From: Moorena sp. SIO3H5
Lineage (GTDB): Bacteria; Cyanobacteriota; Cyanobacteriia; Cyanobacteriales; Coleofasciculaceae
DNA: 45,125 bases
Reading direction: 5' to 3'
Assembly (NCBI RefSeq): GCF_010692395.1
Contig: NZ_JAAHHS010000030.1
Coordinates: 1 to 45,125, forward strand
The position numbers and the translations under genes are program-made. Below the pieces are notes generated by a model. That model was not told the DNA's origin. It made no database searches and worked only from the letters and a program-made list of their open reading frames with translations. Positions 5,864 to 14,040 of the stretch are shown here, one piece after another; position 1 is the first letter of the stretch; every line of letters starts with the position of its first letter.

Positions 5864-6024
5864 AATCACGAATTTTTTACCACTACTGCATTTTTAAAAT
5901 ATCTAACTCCCGACACTCCTCATCTCCCCACACTCCCGATTCCCGATTCCCAATTCCCGATTCCCGATTCCCGATTCCCGATTCTAAATTCTTCATTCTA
6001 AATTCGCGCATTCTAAATTCCCAA
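5864..6024. repeat. CCGATTC/ATTCTAA heptamer tract
   Basis: From about 5910 to 6018 the sequence is CTCCCGA, TCCCGAT and then ATTCTAA/ATTCTTC heptamers, separating the plus-strand HicB-like gene from the convergent YdcF-like gene. Confidence 0.8.
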
Positions 6025-6651
6025 TCACGCTCGCAAATAATATTGAAGACTCGCTCCAGTACGACCAGTGATCATCCAGACCACCGAGCGCCCTATATCC
6101 CGTGCCACTTTCAGCCAAGTTTCGTCGGGATTCTGGGAAGGAATGGCCACAGGGGTGAAGGCAATACCGTGACTGCCGAAAACAAAGAAGGCGATCGCTA
6201 TCGACCGACGCATGTGAAAGTCTGAGGTGATTAGATACACATGGTGAATGTCATGGGTTCTGAAATCTTGAACCAGGGAGGTAAAGTTGGTGACCGTATC
6301 GATAGCACGCTGATCAAGATGTACTCGCTGATCAGGAATACCTGCTTCCTCAAAGATATTTTGGGCTTGTGGGGTGGGCAATCCAGACGAGACCCAAATA
6401 TCAAGGTTGGGATGTTGCTGAGCAAACTCAGCTGTAAATGTTTCCCGTTCGATACCGCCACCTAGGGTCAGAATCAGCTGAGGAGTCGGGGATTGGAGAT
6501 GGGCGAGTCCTAGGCGAATGGGGATAAAGGTAAGAATAATACATAGGATGGTAAGGGTAAATGCTACCCGCATTTTGCGTAGGGTTTTGCGAGGGTAGCT
6601 AAAGCCAGGTTTATTGGTGAAAGGTCGGCGTGACGATAAGTTTCCTTTCAT
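6025..6651 (-). CDS. YdcF-family (DUF218) membrane protein, 208 aa
   Basis: The DUF218 core is present: LILTLGGGIERE (about residues 60-71), WVSSGLPTPQA, DQRAIDTVTNFTSLVQDF and VYLITSDFHMRRSIAIAFFVFG, with the conserved T-N and D-F-H-M-R-R residues. A basic N-terminus is followed by one membrane segment (about residues 30-50, VAFTLTILCIILTFIPI). YdcF-like proteins are envelope proteins of uncertain biochemistry, thought to act on envelope or nucleotide-like substrates. No clear Shine-Dalgarno sequence is visible. It is the last gene of a minus-strand block and converges on the HicB-like gene. Confidence 0.85.
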   Translation of the reverse strand: MKGNLSSRRPFTNKPGFSYPRKTLRKMRVAFTLTILCIILTFIPIRLGLAHLQSPTPQLILTLGGGIERETFTAEFAQQHPNLDIWVSSGLPTPQAQNIFEEAGIPDQRVHLDQRAIDTVTNFTSLVQDFRTHDIHHVYLITSDFHMRRSIAIAFFVFGSHGIAFTPVAIPSQNPDETWLKVARDIGRSVVWMITGRTGASLQYYLRA

Positions 6652-6889
6652 AGATCAATACAAGGATTTTCCCGTAAGGTGATGTTATAGGGAGCAGGGA
6701 GTAGGGAGCAGGAAGTAGGGAGCAGAAGAGTCTTGGGGATCCAGTCCGGTCTTGATGGTTCCCCCCAATCTTCCCATCTCCCCAGCTCCCCATCTCCCCA
6801 GCTCCCCATCTCCCCATCTCCCCATCTCCCCATCTCCCCACACTCCCGATTCCCGATGCCCTGTTCCCAGATCCGCTGTTCCCTGTTCC
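6652..6889. repeat. Repeat tract between YdcF and caspase/GUN4 genes
   Basis: 6689-6726 is AGCAGGG/AGTAGGG heptamers. 6763-6845 is an 8-bp repeat (CCCCATCT/CCCCAGCT). 6846-6895 is CCGATTC then CCCTGTT heptamers ending CCCTAAAAACC. Several overlapping low-complexity ORFs read through these repeats in different frames and are not genes. Confidence 0.85.
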
Positions 6890-8491
6890 CTAAAAACCAG
6901 AACTTTGTACCTCAACAATTTGAGAACTGCTATATATTAAGTTAATAAAACCATTAAGACAAGCAAAAGCCCCTACACTCCACCCTTTCCACGGATTGAT
7001 AATATTAATAATTCCGGCGGCAGGAAAATGTCCTTTTGGTGCAGTAATATCGAAGGTTAAACTTGAATAGAAAGACCAGTTATCGTTAACACGCCAACCT
7101 AAGCGATCGCAATAGTCACACCAGACTTGATAGTTGGGATTTTGACTACCTTCAATGGTTTCCCAAATCTGCTTTTGCACAGAGAATCCAAACCTACCTT
7201 GGCTGTGTTGGTGCCAAATTTTGTCTATTAATTGCAGAGTGTGAGGGTTTAATTTATTGATAGCTGCGATGGTCAACCAACCTTCTTTTTGGCGTCCACT
7301 AATTTCAAGGAGTAATTTTGAGGTGGCTTTGTCTGCTTCTCGCCAATTTTGTACGGTGAGGAAGGTAGCTAACTGCTCGTAAGTTACAAATTGTTCTATT
7401 TCGATATGGCTTGGAGTTTTTTGCTTGGAGATAATATCACTCGTTGTCTGCTGTGGAGAAGGCTTGACAATTTTGCTGTTGCTGTGTTGAGTCGTGGGAT
7501 TGGCAACTGCTACGGTAGTATAGTGTGTGGTTAATATCTCACCCTGGTTATCACCAAGGCGATTTACTAATGATGGCTCATGAGACGATTGGTTAAAATT
7601 GCTTGTTGAGTAAAATTGATTGATATAAATACGTGGCAGGGCATCAATCCCGTCGGTGTCTGTAGCCACAACAGCTAAAACTTGAATCCACAGATTTTTA
7701 GCCGCTTCTAGTTCACCTTTGGTTTCTGCTTGTAATGCCGAGTTTTTGAGAGTGTTAATATCTTGCTTGGTGGCATGTTTAGCAATCAGAATCCGATGCG
7801 GTTGAGGTGATATCAGAGCTGGGGTTTGGTCTGATTGATGATATTGTTGGACAAGGTGAGATACTCGATGGTGCAAATAGTTGTCTAATTTGGCGACAGT
7901 TGAGCATTGTCCTCTATCTCCTAATCCTTCCGTAAGAGCATAGGCAAATACACCGTATTTTAAAAAGGGAATATCATAGGACAATTGACTAGACGACTGG
8001 GCGAAAAATGTGGTACTATTATGATTATTTGATTTGGCGTAATCAAGATGTTCTGGATAAGAATCAGTCTTTCTTTCTTGATAGAAAATATCTAACAATA
8101 AAATGGTATTACCAGCACCACACTTGTTCAGGTAGTTGGTAATTTCAGCAATGGAAATGGCAGTATTTTCGATATCAGTAAGTTTGCCATCTACAGGCAT
8201 TAAATAATTAGAGCCCTTATGGTTAATTCCATGGCCGCGAAAAAAGAACCAGAAATTGTCAGTTGGTTCCAGAAATGGCTCCATGGACAAATGGGCTATA
8301 AAATTTAAAAGATTTGCCCGTGTGGGAATTATCCCTTGTTTAGTTGTATCGGTAAATACAAATACTCGCTCAAACCCTAAGTCTTCCCTAAATAGCTTTT
8401 GTACTAACCACGCATCATTGCTGGCATAGTCTAATGGTTGTAGGAATTGGTATTCATTAATACCAATAGCGATCGCATAATTTTTGCTCAT
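6890..8491 (-). CDS. Caspase-fold / GUN4 fusion protein lacking the catalytic cysteine, 533 aa
   Basis: Residues 1-235 are a caspase (peptidase C14, metacaspase/orthocaspase-like) domain: YAIAIGINEYQFLQPLDYAS.., then FWFFFRGHGIN with the dyad histidine at 87, then NTILLLDIFYQER at 129-140. Active relatives read LLLDACR here; the cysteine position (136) is phenylalanine, so cleavage activity is probably lost. Residues 245-360 are a linker with a short helical stretch. Residues about 366-491 are a GUN4 domain: LTVQNWREADKATSKLLLEI, EGWLTIAAINKL, GRFGFSVQKQIW, DRLGWRVNDNWSFYSSLTFD, APKGHFPA. GUN4 domains bind porphyrins in chlorophyll synthesis, and caspase-GUN4 fusions occur in cyanobacteria, probably as sensors. 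The final ~14 residues (from YSSSQIVEV) come from the terminal sequence of a dispersed repeat that also supplies the TAG stop. Confidence 0.88.
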   Translation of the reverse strand: MSKNYAIAIGINEYQFLQPLDYASNDAWLVQKLFREDLGFERVFVFTDTTKQGIIPTRANLLNFIAHLSMEPFLEPTDNFWFFFRGHGINHKGSNYLMPVDGKLTDIENTAISIAEITNYLNKCGAGNTILLLDIFYQERKTDSYPEHLDYAKSNNHNSTTFFAQSSSQLSYDIPFLKYGVFAYALTEGLGDRGQCSTVAKLDNYLHHRVSHLVQQYHQSDQTPALISPQPHRILIAKHATKQDINTLKNSALQAETKGELEAAKNLWIQVLAVVATDTDGIDALPRIYINQFYSTSNFNQSSHEPSLVNRLGDNQGEILTTHYTTVAVANPTTQHSNSKIVKPSPQQTTSDIISKQKTPSHIEIEQFVTYEQLATFLTVQNWREADKATSKLLLEISGRQKEGWLTIAAINKLNPHTLQLIDKIWHQHSQGRFGFSVQKQIWETIEGSQNPNYQVWCDYCDRLGWRVNDNWSFYSSLTFDITAPKGHFPAAGIINIINPWKGWSVGAFACLNGFINLIYSSSQIVEVQSSGF

Positions 8492-8864
8492 AAATAAATT
8501 AGGCTCAAGATAGCGATTTTTACTTGGGTGAGGTAAAGCTTCCTAGGTTCTAGGGAACAGCGGTTCTGGAAACAGGAAAATTTACTTGTATTCGACCACT
8601 TATGATAGCCTAGCTGCTTGACATTACTATGTTGATATCGTAAATTAATTGACGCTATTATAAAACTTTGGATAGATAATAATAAAGCAGTCAGCAGTCA
8701 GCAGTCAGCAGTCAGGTTATAGCAATTCTCTTTCCCATGAGGCACAAAGGGATCCCCCTAAATCCCCCTTAAAAAGGGGGACTTTGAGAGTAATATCCAG
8801 CCATTTTATTCACCCTGCTCCCTGCTCCCTATTCCCTGTTCCCTGTTCCCTATTCCCTGTTCCC
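8492..8864. repeat. Leader of the caspase gene plus repeat elements
   Basis: 8492-8680 is the AT-rich upstream region of the caspase/GUN4 gene; no promoter can be firmly called. 8690-8714 is AGTCAGC heptamers. 8718-8755 is a repeat-end sequence (TATAGCAATTCTC..CATGAGGCACAAAG). 8763-8781 is a hairpin TCCCCCTT / AAGGGGGA inside the common GATCCCCCTAAATCCCCC-type repeat. 8815-8865 is CCCTGCT/CCCTGTT heptamers. Confidence 0.75.
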
Positions 8865-10595
8865 TTATATGGCACTGCGATCCACGTAATAAGAACCCAG
8901 AACAATCACATCCATGTTGGTTCTTAAGAAGCACTTGATAGCTTCCGATGGCGTGCGAACAATTGGTTCGTTTTCATTTAAGGATGTGTTCAATATTATG
9001 GGGATACCTGTCCGTTCTTTGAAGGTATTAATTAAATCCCAATAGAGGGGATTGGTATGGCGACTGACACTTTGCAGTCTTCCGGTACCATCGACGTGGG
9101 TAATAGCAGGAATGAGTTCCCGTTTTTCAGGACGAATTTTAAAGACTTTTTCCATGAACGGTACAGGTTCGTTCAGTTCAAAAAATTCGCTGACATCCTC
9201 TTCTAAAATACTGGGAGCAAAGGGACGGAATTTTTCTCGGAATTTGATTTTTAAGTTGATAATATCCCGCATATCAACCCGTCGAGGGTCGGCAATTAAG
9301 GAACGATGTCCTAATGCCCGGGCACCAAATTCCATCCGTCCTTGATACCAACCAATCACGTTTCCTGCGCACATTGAATCAACCACTTGATTCAATAACT
9401 CGTCCCGGTCTAGCTTTTTGGGTTCCAAATTATGCTCTTGGAGTGCTGACAAGCATTCAGCATCGGAAAATTCACTACCCCAGAACGCATGTTCCATCAC
9501 AAAATTGCGGGGTTGTTTCAAAATCTGGTTCCAGACGTAGAAAGCGGCTCCAAAACAGGTGCCATTATCCGCAGCACCAGCAGGAATATAGATATTTTTG
9601 AAAGGAGTGTTTTGGGTAATTTTACCGTTGGCAACGGAGTTCATGGCTACTCCCCCTACCAAACACAAATTATCGCTGGGGAATTTTTTGTGTAACTCGT
9701 TGATGAGGTGGAAGATAATTTCTTCGGTAACCGCTTGTAGGGATTTGGCAATATTTTGGTGTTTGGTCGTCACTTCGGACTTGGGTGTGCGCGCGGGTCC
9801 CAATAATTTCTCTAAGGCTGGACTGTGGAAGGGTTGTACCCTGGGTGCGCCATCGTCCCAGCTCATGGCAATTCCTTCCAGGTGGTGGTTGAAATAGTCT
9901 AAATTCAGTTCAAAGCTGTCACCCTTGGGATAAATCAACTGGCGGAATTCTTCCAGATATTCCGGTTCACCGTAGGGTGCTAGTCCCATGACTTTGTATT
10001 CATCACCGTAGGCTGGGAATCCCAAGTATAGGGTAATGGCATTATAGAGGTAACCGATGGAATGGGGAAAATGGGTGCGAGAGAAGTATTCGAGTTCATT
10101 TCCCCGTCCCGCTGCGAATAATGTGCTGACGAAATCCCCCATGCCATCGATGGATAAAATTGCTGCTTCTTCAAAAGGGGAGACGAAGAAACCGCTAGCA
10201 AGATGGGTGGTATGGTGTTCGAGGTTGTGGATGTGAGCGCGAATATCGGTTTCGTTGCATCCGCAAGCGTTAGCTAATTCTTGTTTGAGGCTAGTTGATT
10301 TGCTTTGCTTGTTGAATCTATCCAGTAAGGAATTGAGGGAAGGACGATTTTTGATGGTAAATAAGAGCTTTTTGTTGAGGTTTGCTTTGGGATTGAAGGA
10401 AACAGCAACATGGTCTAAATCTTTAGCAGTAATTCCGCCAACTTCCAGACAGTAACGGATTGATTCTGATGGAAATCCTGCCCAATGTTTGACACGGTTG
10501 AATCTTTCTTCTTCAACGGCGGCGATGAGTTGACCGTTTTGAACTAAACTTGCGGATGCATCACCGTGATAAGCGTTTATACCGAGAATGTTCAT
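8865..10595 (-). CDS. Carbamoyltransferase (NodU/CmcH family), 576 aa
   Basis: The N-terminal Kae1-like domain starts MNILGINAYHGDASASLV, with VEEERFNRVKHWAGFP (28-42), the metal-binding histidines in NLEHHTTHLASG (124-135) and AILSIDGMGD. The C-terminal YrdC-like domain includes FWGSEFSDAECLSAL, YQGRMEFGARALGHRSLIAD and EPIVRTPSEAIKCFL. The family transfers a carbamoyl group from carbamoyl phosphate (through a carbamoyl-adenylate) to a hydroxyl, for example on sugars of Nod factors, antibiotics or exopolysaccharides. As the last gene of the minus-strand sugar cluster, it most likely carbamoylates a sugar of the polysaccharide. Length is normal. No clear ribosome site. A heptamer tract ends 2-3 bases beyond the stop codon. 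Confidence 0.92.
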   Translation of the reverse strand: MNILGINAYHGDASASLVQNGQLIAAVEEERFNRVKHWAGFPSESIRYCLEVGGITAKDLDHVAVSFNPKANLNKKLLFTIKNRPSLNSLLDRFNKQSKSTSLKQELANACGCNETDIRAHIHNLEHHTTHLASGFFVSPFEEAAILSIDGMGDFVSTLFAAGRGNELEYFSRTHFPHSIGYLYNAITLYLGFPAYGDEYKVMGLAPYGEPEYLEEFRQLIYPKGDSFELNLDYFNHHLEGIAMSWDDGAPRVQPFHSPALEKLLGPARTPKSEVTTKHQNIAKSLQAVTEEIIFHLINELHKKFPSDNLCLVGGVAMNSVANGKITQNTPFKNIYIPAGAADNGTCFGAAFYVWNQILKQPRNFVMEHAFWGSEFSDAECLSALQEHNLEPKKLDRDELLNQVVDSMCAGNVIGWYQGRMEFGARALGHRSLIADPRRVDMRDIINLKIKFREKFRPFAPSILEEDVSEFFELNEPVPFMEKVFKIRPEKRELIPAITHVDGTGRLQSVSRHTNPLYWDLINTFKERTGIPIILNTSLNENEPIVRTPSEAIKCFLRTNMDVIVLGSYYVDRSAI

Positions 10596-10793
10596 ATAGG
10601 GTTTTGTTGTGAGTTTGAAGTTAAGAGTGTTAAATTATTGGTGGTGATGGATCTGATACTTGGTTTCTAATCAAAAACTAAATTTTTACTATGGATTAAG
10701 TATTTCAGGATGATAAAAAATATTGGCAATTAATATTTGCTTTACTTAATCCAGTTATTTAAAAAAAATTAAGTTATACTTTCCGAAGTAAGT

Positions 10794-11459
10794 TTACTTA
10801 GTTCCTTCTATACAAATAGCATTGGATAAACGGTCTTCACTTTCAACATCACTAAATCTTTCATCTGACCAATCACCGTAATTGCACTTTCGTATATTCT
10901 TGAATCCATGCTGAGCAAACGCATTTTTAAATGATGCTTCATCCCACATCCATTGATGTCTGGAGTTGGAAAAGGCTTCCTGCAGCCTATCATAAACACT
11001 GCTTCTCTTTCCTTTGTGACCCAGCCATGAGGTTTCCATGAAGTGATGAGCTGCATTTTCACTTAAAGTACTATCTGAACGCTGCTTTATATAGATAGCT
11101 ATGTGTTGCTCTAAGTCAGGGACAACTGCACGAAAAATACCCCCTGGTTTTAAATAAGAATAAATGTTGCTCATGGCAATATTGAAATCTGATAAACTCA
11201 AGTGCTCAAGAACATGAGATGCATAAATAATATCACATTGATTATGATCAATTTTCAAGCCTTTAACTATGTCACCATGATAAATATTCTTTGGCCATTT
11301 TGGTGCTCTAATTAAGGTTATTAATTGATTTCCAAGAATAGGAATTTTAGATATTTTAAGAGTTAAAGATGTATCTATATTTAGCCAGTATTTTGGAGCT
11401 GTAAGACCGCATCCAATATGTAACAATATACCACTTGATTTGATTATTATATTATCCAT
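10794..11459 (-). CDS. Class I SAM-dependent methyltransferase, 221 aa
   Basis: The SAM-binding motif is the variant LLHIGCGLTAPKYWLNIDTS (residues 12-31), followed by CDIIYASHVLEHLS and MSNIYSYLKPGGIFRAVVPDLE, typical of the methyltransferase type 11/SAM-binding families found in surface-polysaccharide clusters. It probably methylates a sugar or participates in an odd predicted modification; the acceptor is unknown. It sits between galE and the carbamoyltransferase, 198 bp upstream of the latter. The surrounding DNA is AT-rich. Confidence 0.82.
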   Translation of the reverse strand: MDNIIIKSSGILLHIGCGLTAPKYWLNIDTSLTLKISKIPILGNQLITLIRAPKWPKNIYHGDIVKGLKIDHNQCDIIYASHVLEHLSLSDFNIAMSNIYSYLKPGGIFRAVVPDLEQHIAIYIKQRSDSTLSENAAHHFMETSWLGHKGKRSSVYDRLQEAFSNSRHQWMWDEASFKNAFAQHGFKNIRKCNYGDWSDERFSDVESEDRLSNAICIEGTK

Positions 11460-11564
11460 AAATTTAACATCTAAAAAGTGCCAAATAATTTATTATTTAT
11501 CTTTACAAATAATCTTTACAAAAATGCTACTAGTTTAAATTTAGCAAAACAGTTTTAAAATTAT

Positions 11565-12587
11565 TTATCTTTGATTATCAATCATATTACTCAATCGGGA
11601 CTTTTCCCATTGGAATGCATGTTCAACAATAACCTGAAGACTATCAAACTTTGGATGCCATTCGGTATGCTGAAGTATTTTAGTTACATCTGCAACAACT
11701 TCAGGGGAATCCCCGGTTCTTCTATGAGTGACCTCGACGGGAAAATCAACCTTGGAAATTTCTTTAACTGTATTGACAACTTCTCTAACGCTATAACCTT
11801 TACCATAACCACAATTGTAGATATTCGATTCGGTACCTTCTGCAAGATGCTTAAGTACTATTAAATGGGCATTGGCTAAGTCCGTAACATGGATGAAGTC
11901 GCGAACCCCAGTTCCGTCAGTAGTTGGGTAATCATCACCAAAAATCTGTAACTTGGAGCGATGACCTAGGGCAGTTTGACAGGCTAGTTTGATCAGATGG
12001 GTTGCATTAGGTGTGTTTTGTCCGAGTCTCCCTTCTGGGTCGCTACCTGCCACATTAAAATAACGGAGGATTCCATACCGGAACCAAGGTTCAGCTTTAG
12101 CCAAATCTTGAATCATCCATTCACTAATTAGTTTGGTACGACCATAAGGACTAATCGGCGAAAGAGGCATAGTCTCAGTCACTGGTACCACATCAGGAAT
12201 ACCATATACAGAGGCACTAGAAGAAAAAATAAAGTTTGGTACCTTGTATTTTTTAACTACCTTAAGTAAGTTAATGGTATTGGTAACATTATTTGAATAG
12301 TAAGTCAGGGGGTATTGTACAGACTCCGGTACTACAGAACTAGCTGCGAAATGCATTACAGCTTGAAATTTTTCCTGTTGGAAAATGTCATCCAATAGCC
12401 CTTGATCAGATAAATCCCCTTGAATTAATCTGGCAGGAGGCAGAACAGCATCGGCAAAACCTTTAGATAAATTATCAAGTACTGTAACCTGATAGCCTGC
12501 TTCAATTAGCGCTAATACAGCATGGGAACCAATATAGCCAGCCCCACCAGTTACAAGAATATTTAGATTTATTTGTTTAGCAACCAT
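11565..12587 (-). CDS. galE: UDP-glucose 4-epimerase, 340 aa
   Basis: An extended SDR epimerase with NAD motif GGAGYIG (14-20), VMHFAAS, the SSSAS serine (about 124) and catalytic Y148-x-x-x-K152 in SPYGRTKL. GalE-specific features include GDDYPTTDGTGVRDFIHVTDLA and YNCGYGKGYSVREVV. It interconverts UDP-glucose and UDP-galactose (possibly the GlcNAc forms) and so supplies galactose-type donors for the glycosyltransferases of this cluster. Normal length. The gene is followed by 105 bp and then the methyltransferase on the same strand. Confidence 0.93.
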   Translation of the reverse strand: MVAKQINLNILVTGGAGYIGSHAVLALIEAGYQVTVLDNLSKGFADAVLPPARLIQGDLSDQGLLDDIFQQEKFQAVMHFAASSVVPESVQYPLTYYSNNVTNTINLLKVVKKYKVPNFIFSSSASVYGIPDVVPVTETMPLSPISPYGRTKLISEWMIQDLAKAEPWFRYGILRYFNVAGSDPEGRLGQNTPNATHLIKLACQTALGHRSKLQIFGDDYPTTDGTGVRDFIHVTDLANAHLIVLKHLAEGTESNIYNCGYGKGYSVREVVNTVKEISKVDFPVEVTHRRTGDSPEVVADVTKILQHTEWHPKFDSLQVIVEHAFQWEKSRLSNMIDNQR

Positions 12588-12793
12588 AAAAATACTTTGA
12601 TAACAAAAATTACAATATTTTTTATAAAAAATAGATTGAATATAGCGTTTATCGTAGCTATGAGGTACACATTATTTTTTACCTCTTACCTCTTACCTCT
12701 TATCTGCTCCCTGCTCCCTGCTCCCTGCTCCCTGCTCCCTGCTCCCTGCTCCCTATTTCAACAGTTAATTTTACTTTGGTCCGACTAGTTACT
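12588..12793. repeat. Boundary repeat and CCCTGCT heptamers inside the sugar cluster
   Basis: 12641-12680 has TATAGCGTTTATC..GCTATGAGGTACACATTATTTTTT, a good copy of the tract-boundary sequence, followed by CTCTTAC and then CCCTGCT heptamers to about 12755. This is the only full heptamer tract inside the 10.6-27.4 kb cluster. Confidence 0.8.
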
Positions 12794-14005
12794 TTACTTC
12801 ATCGCAACATCAAACAAAAATTTCCTCATCACTGGCATCGTAATTTTACAATCTGCCCTTTGCCGTATAATTTCCAAGTTTTTAGTTTGAGCTTGCTGAC
12901 GCAATTCAATATTATCTAACGCCAATTTCAAACAGGTTGTCAGCTCATCAGCTTGATTCGGATCGAACAGAAAACCATTTTCACCATGGTTAATCCACTC
13001 TCGGATTGATTCAAGACCACTCATAATCGGAAAAGCTCCACAAGCCATAGCTTCTAGCATGGTATTAGGAATACCATCTGTTAAGGAGGGTGAAACAATG
13101 GCAGCAGCCTGTTGGAGAAGAGAAACTAATTTTGACTGGCTTAGAAAAGGCTCAATAGTAATCATGGTCATATCAATACCTTTTTTTCGAGTCATTAACT
13201 CAACTACAGGAATAGCGGATTGGGTTGCCAGCAAGGTATATTGAACATCTTGATAGTCTGGAAGTTGCTGCAATGCTAGAACACTTTCTAAAAAAGTATC
13301 TATTTTCATATAGGGAGTTAATCCCCGTGGGTAAACGATCCATCGTTTGCGCCGATTAGCTGCAAGACCAGGCTCAAATACTGATAAGTTCACACCGCCA
13401 TTACCAGGAAAAATTTTAGCTGGCTTGTCCGCTGGAAAGCCGTAATGTTTCGCAAGTTGAATATCGCGATTACAATCTGATAGTAAAGCATTTATTATTT
13501 TGACTGTTATCCCAGTCAGCCAAGCTTGGATTTTATGGCGATTGGCCATATAAATAAAGTCTGAGCCTTGGGTAAAAAGCACTTTTGGGCAAGCCACTGT
13601 TGTCAGTGCTGCAATATATCCTTCATTCTGAGTGCGGAAGGCAATTACTAAATCTGGTTTGATTTGATTCAGTTTACGTTTTGACTCAAATGTTTGGAAT
13701 GGTAGATTTACTAGCTTCAGAAAGTTCCATTGCTCCCATAAGGAAAACATAACTTTCATTAACTTAATTTTCAGTAAACTGGGATAATTGTTAGTCTTCT
13801 TAGGTTGTTCTAGAGACGAACTAGACTGCTTGACAAAAGCATTGCCTACTCTGAGGGGAGTAGGGAGTATAAATAGTTTAACCTTTTCAAGGGGGTCACA
13901 ATTGTAAGTACTCAGTAAATAAACATCGTCACCCTCTGCGACAAAATAGCGAACCCAGCGACGAAAATTATTCGACCTTCCATCAGCTATAAATGCAATT
14001 TTCAT
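12794..14005 (-). CDS. Glycosyltransferase family 4-like protein, 403 aa
   Basis: I chose the start at 14005 (MKIAFIADGRSNNFRRWVRY..) because it begins the typical N-terminal strand of GT-B enzymes; the longer frame to 14065 would overlap the previous gene. C-terminal GT4 features: IVYPRGLTPYMKIDTFLESV, FLSQSKLVSLLQQAAAIVSP, then DGIPNTMLEAMACGAFPIMSG with the conserved glutamate of the E-x7-E motif region, and NGFLFDPNQADELTTCL. It probably adds one sugar to the lipid-linked repeat unit; donor and acceptor cannot be read. The downstream gene galE follows after a repeat tract; upstream is the Wzy-like gene. Confidence 0.85.
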   Translation of the reverse strand: MKIAFIADGRSNNFRRWVRYFVAEGDDVYLLSTYNCDPLEKVKLFILPTPLRVGNAFVKQSSSSLEQPKKTNNYPSLLKIKLMKVMFSLWEQWNFLKLVNLPFQTFESKRKLNQIKPDLVIAFRTQNEGYIAALTTVACPKVLFTQGSDFIYMANRHKIQAWLTGITVKIINALLSDCNRDIQLAKHYGFPADKPAKIFPGNGGVNLSVFEPGLAANRRKRWIVYPRGLTPYMKIDTFLESVLALQQLPDYQDVQYTLLATQSAIPVVELMTRKKGIDMTMITIEPFLSQSKLVSLLQQAAAIVSPSLTDGIPNTMLEAMACGAFPIMSGLESIREWINHGENGFLFDPNQADELTTCLKLALDNIELRQQAQTKNLEIIRQRADCKITMPVMRKFLFDVAMK

Positions 14006-14040
14006 TAAAAATAAATTTAAAATGTTATTGATTTTAACAA

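Noticed and set aside
13845..13875. AGTAGGGAGT-like sequence inside the glycosyltransferase gene at 12794-14005
   Set aside because: It codes for FILPTPLR in a place where this glycosyltransferase type often has a similar Pro-rich stretch; only about two heptamers, so chance or old assimilation cannot be told apart from normal coding.
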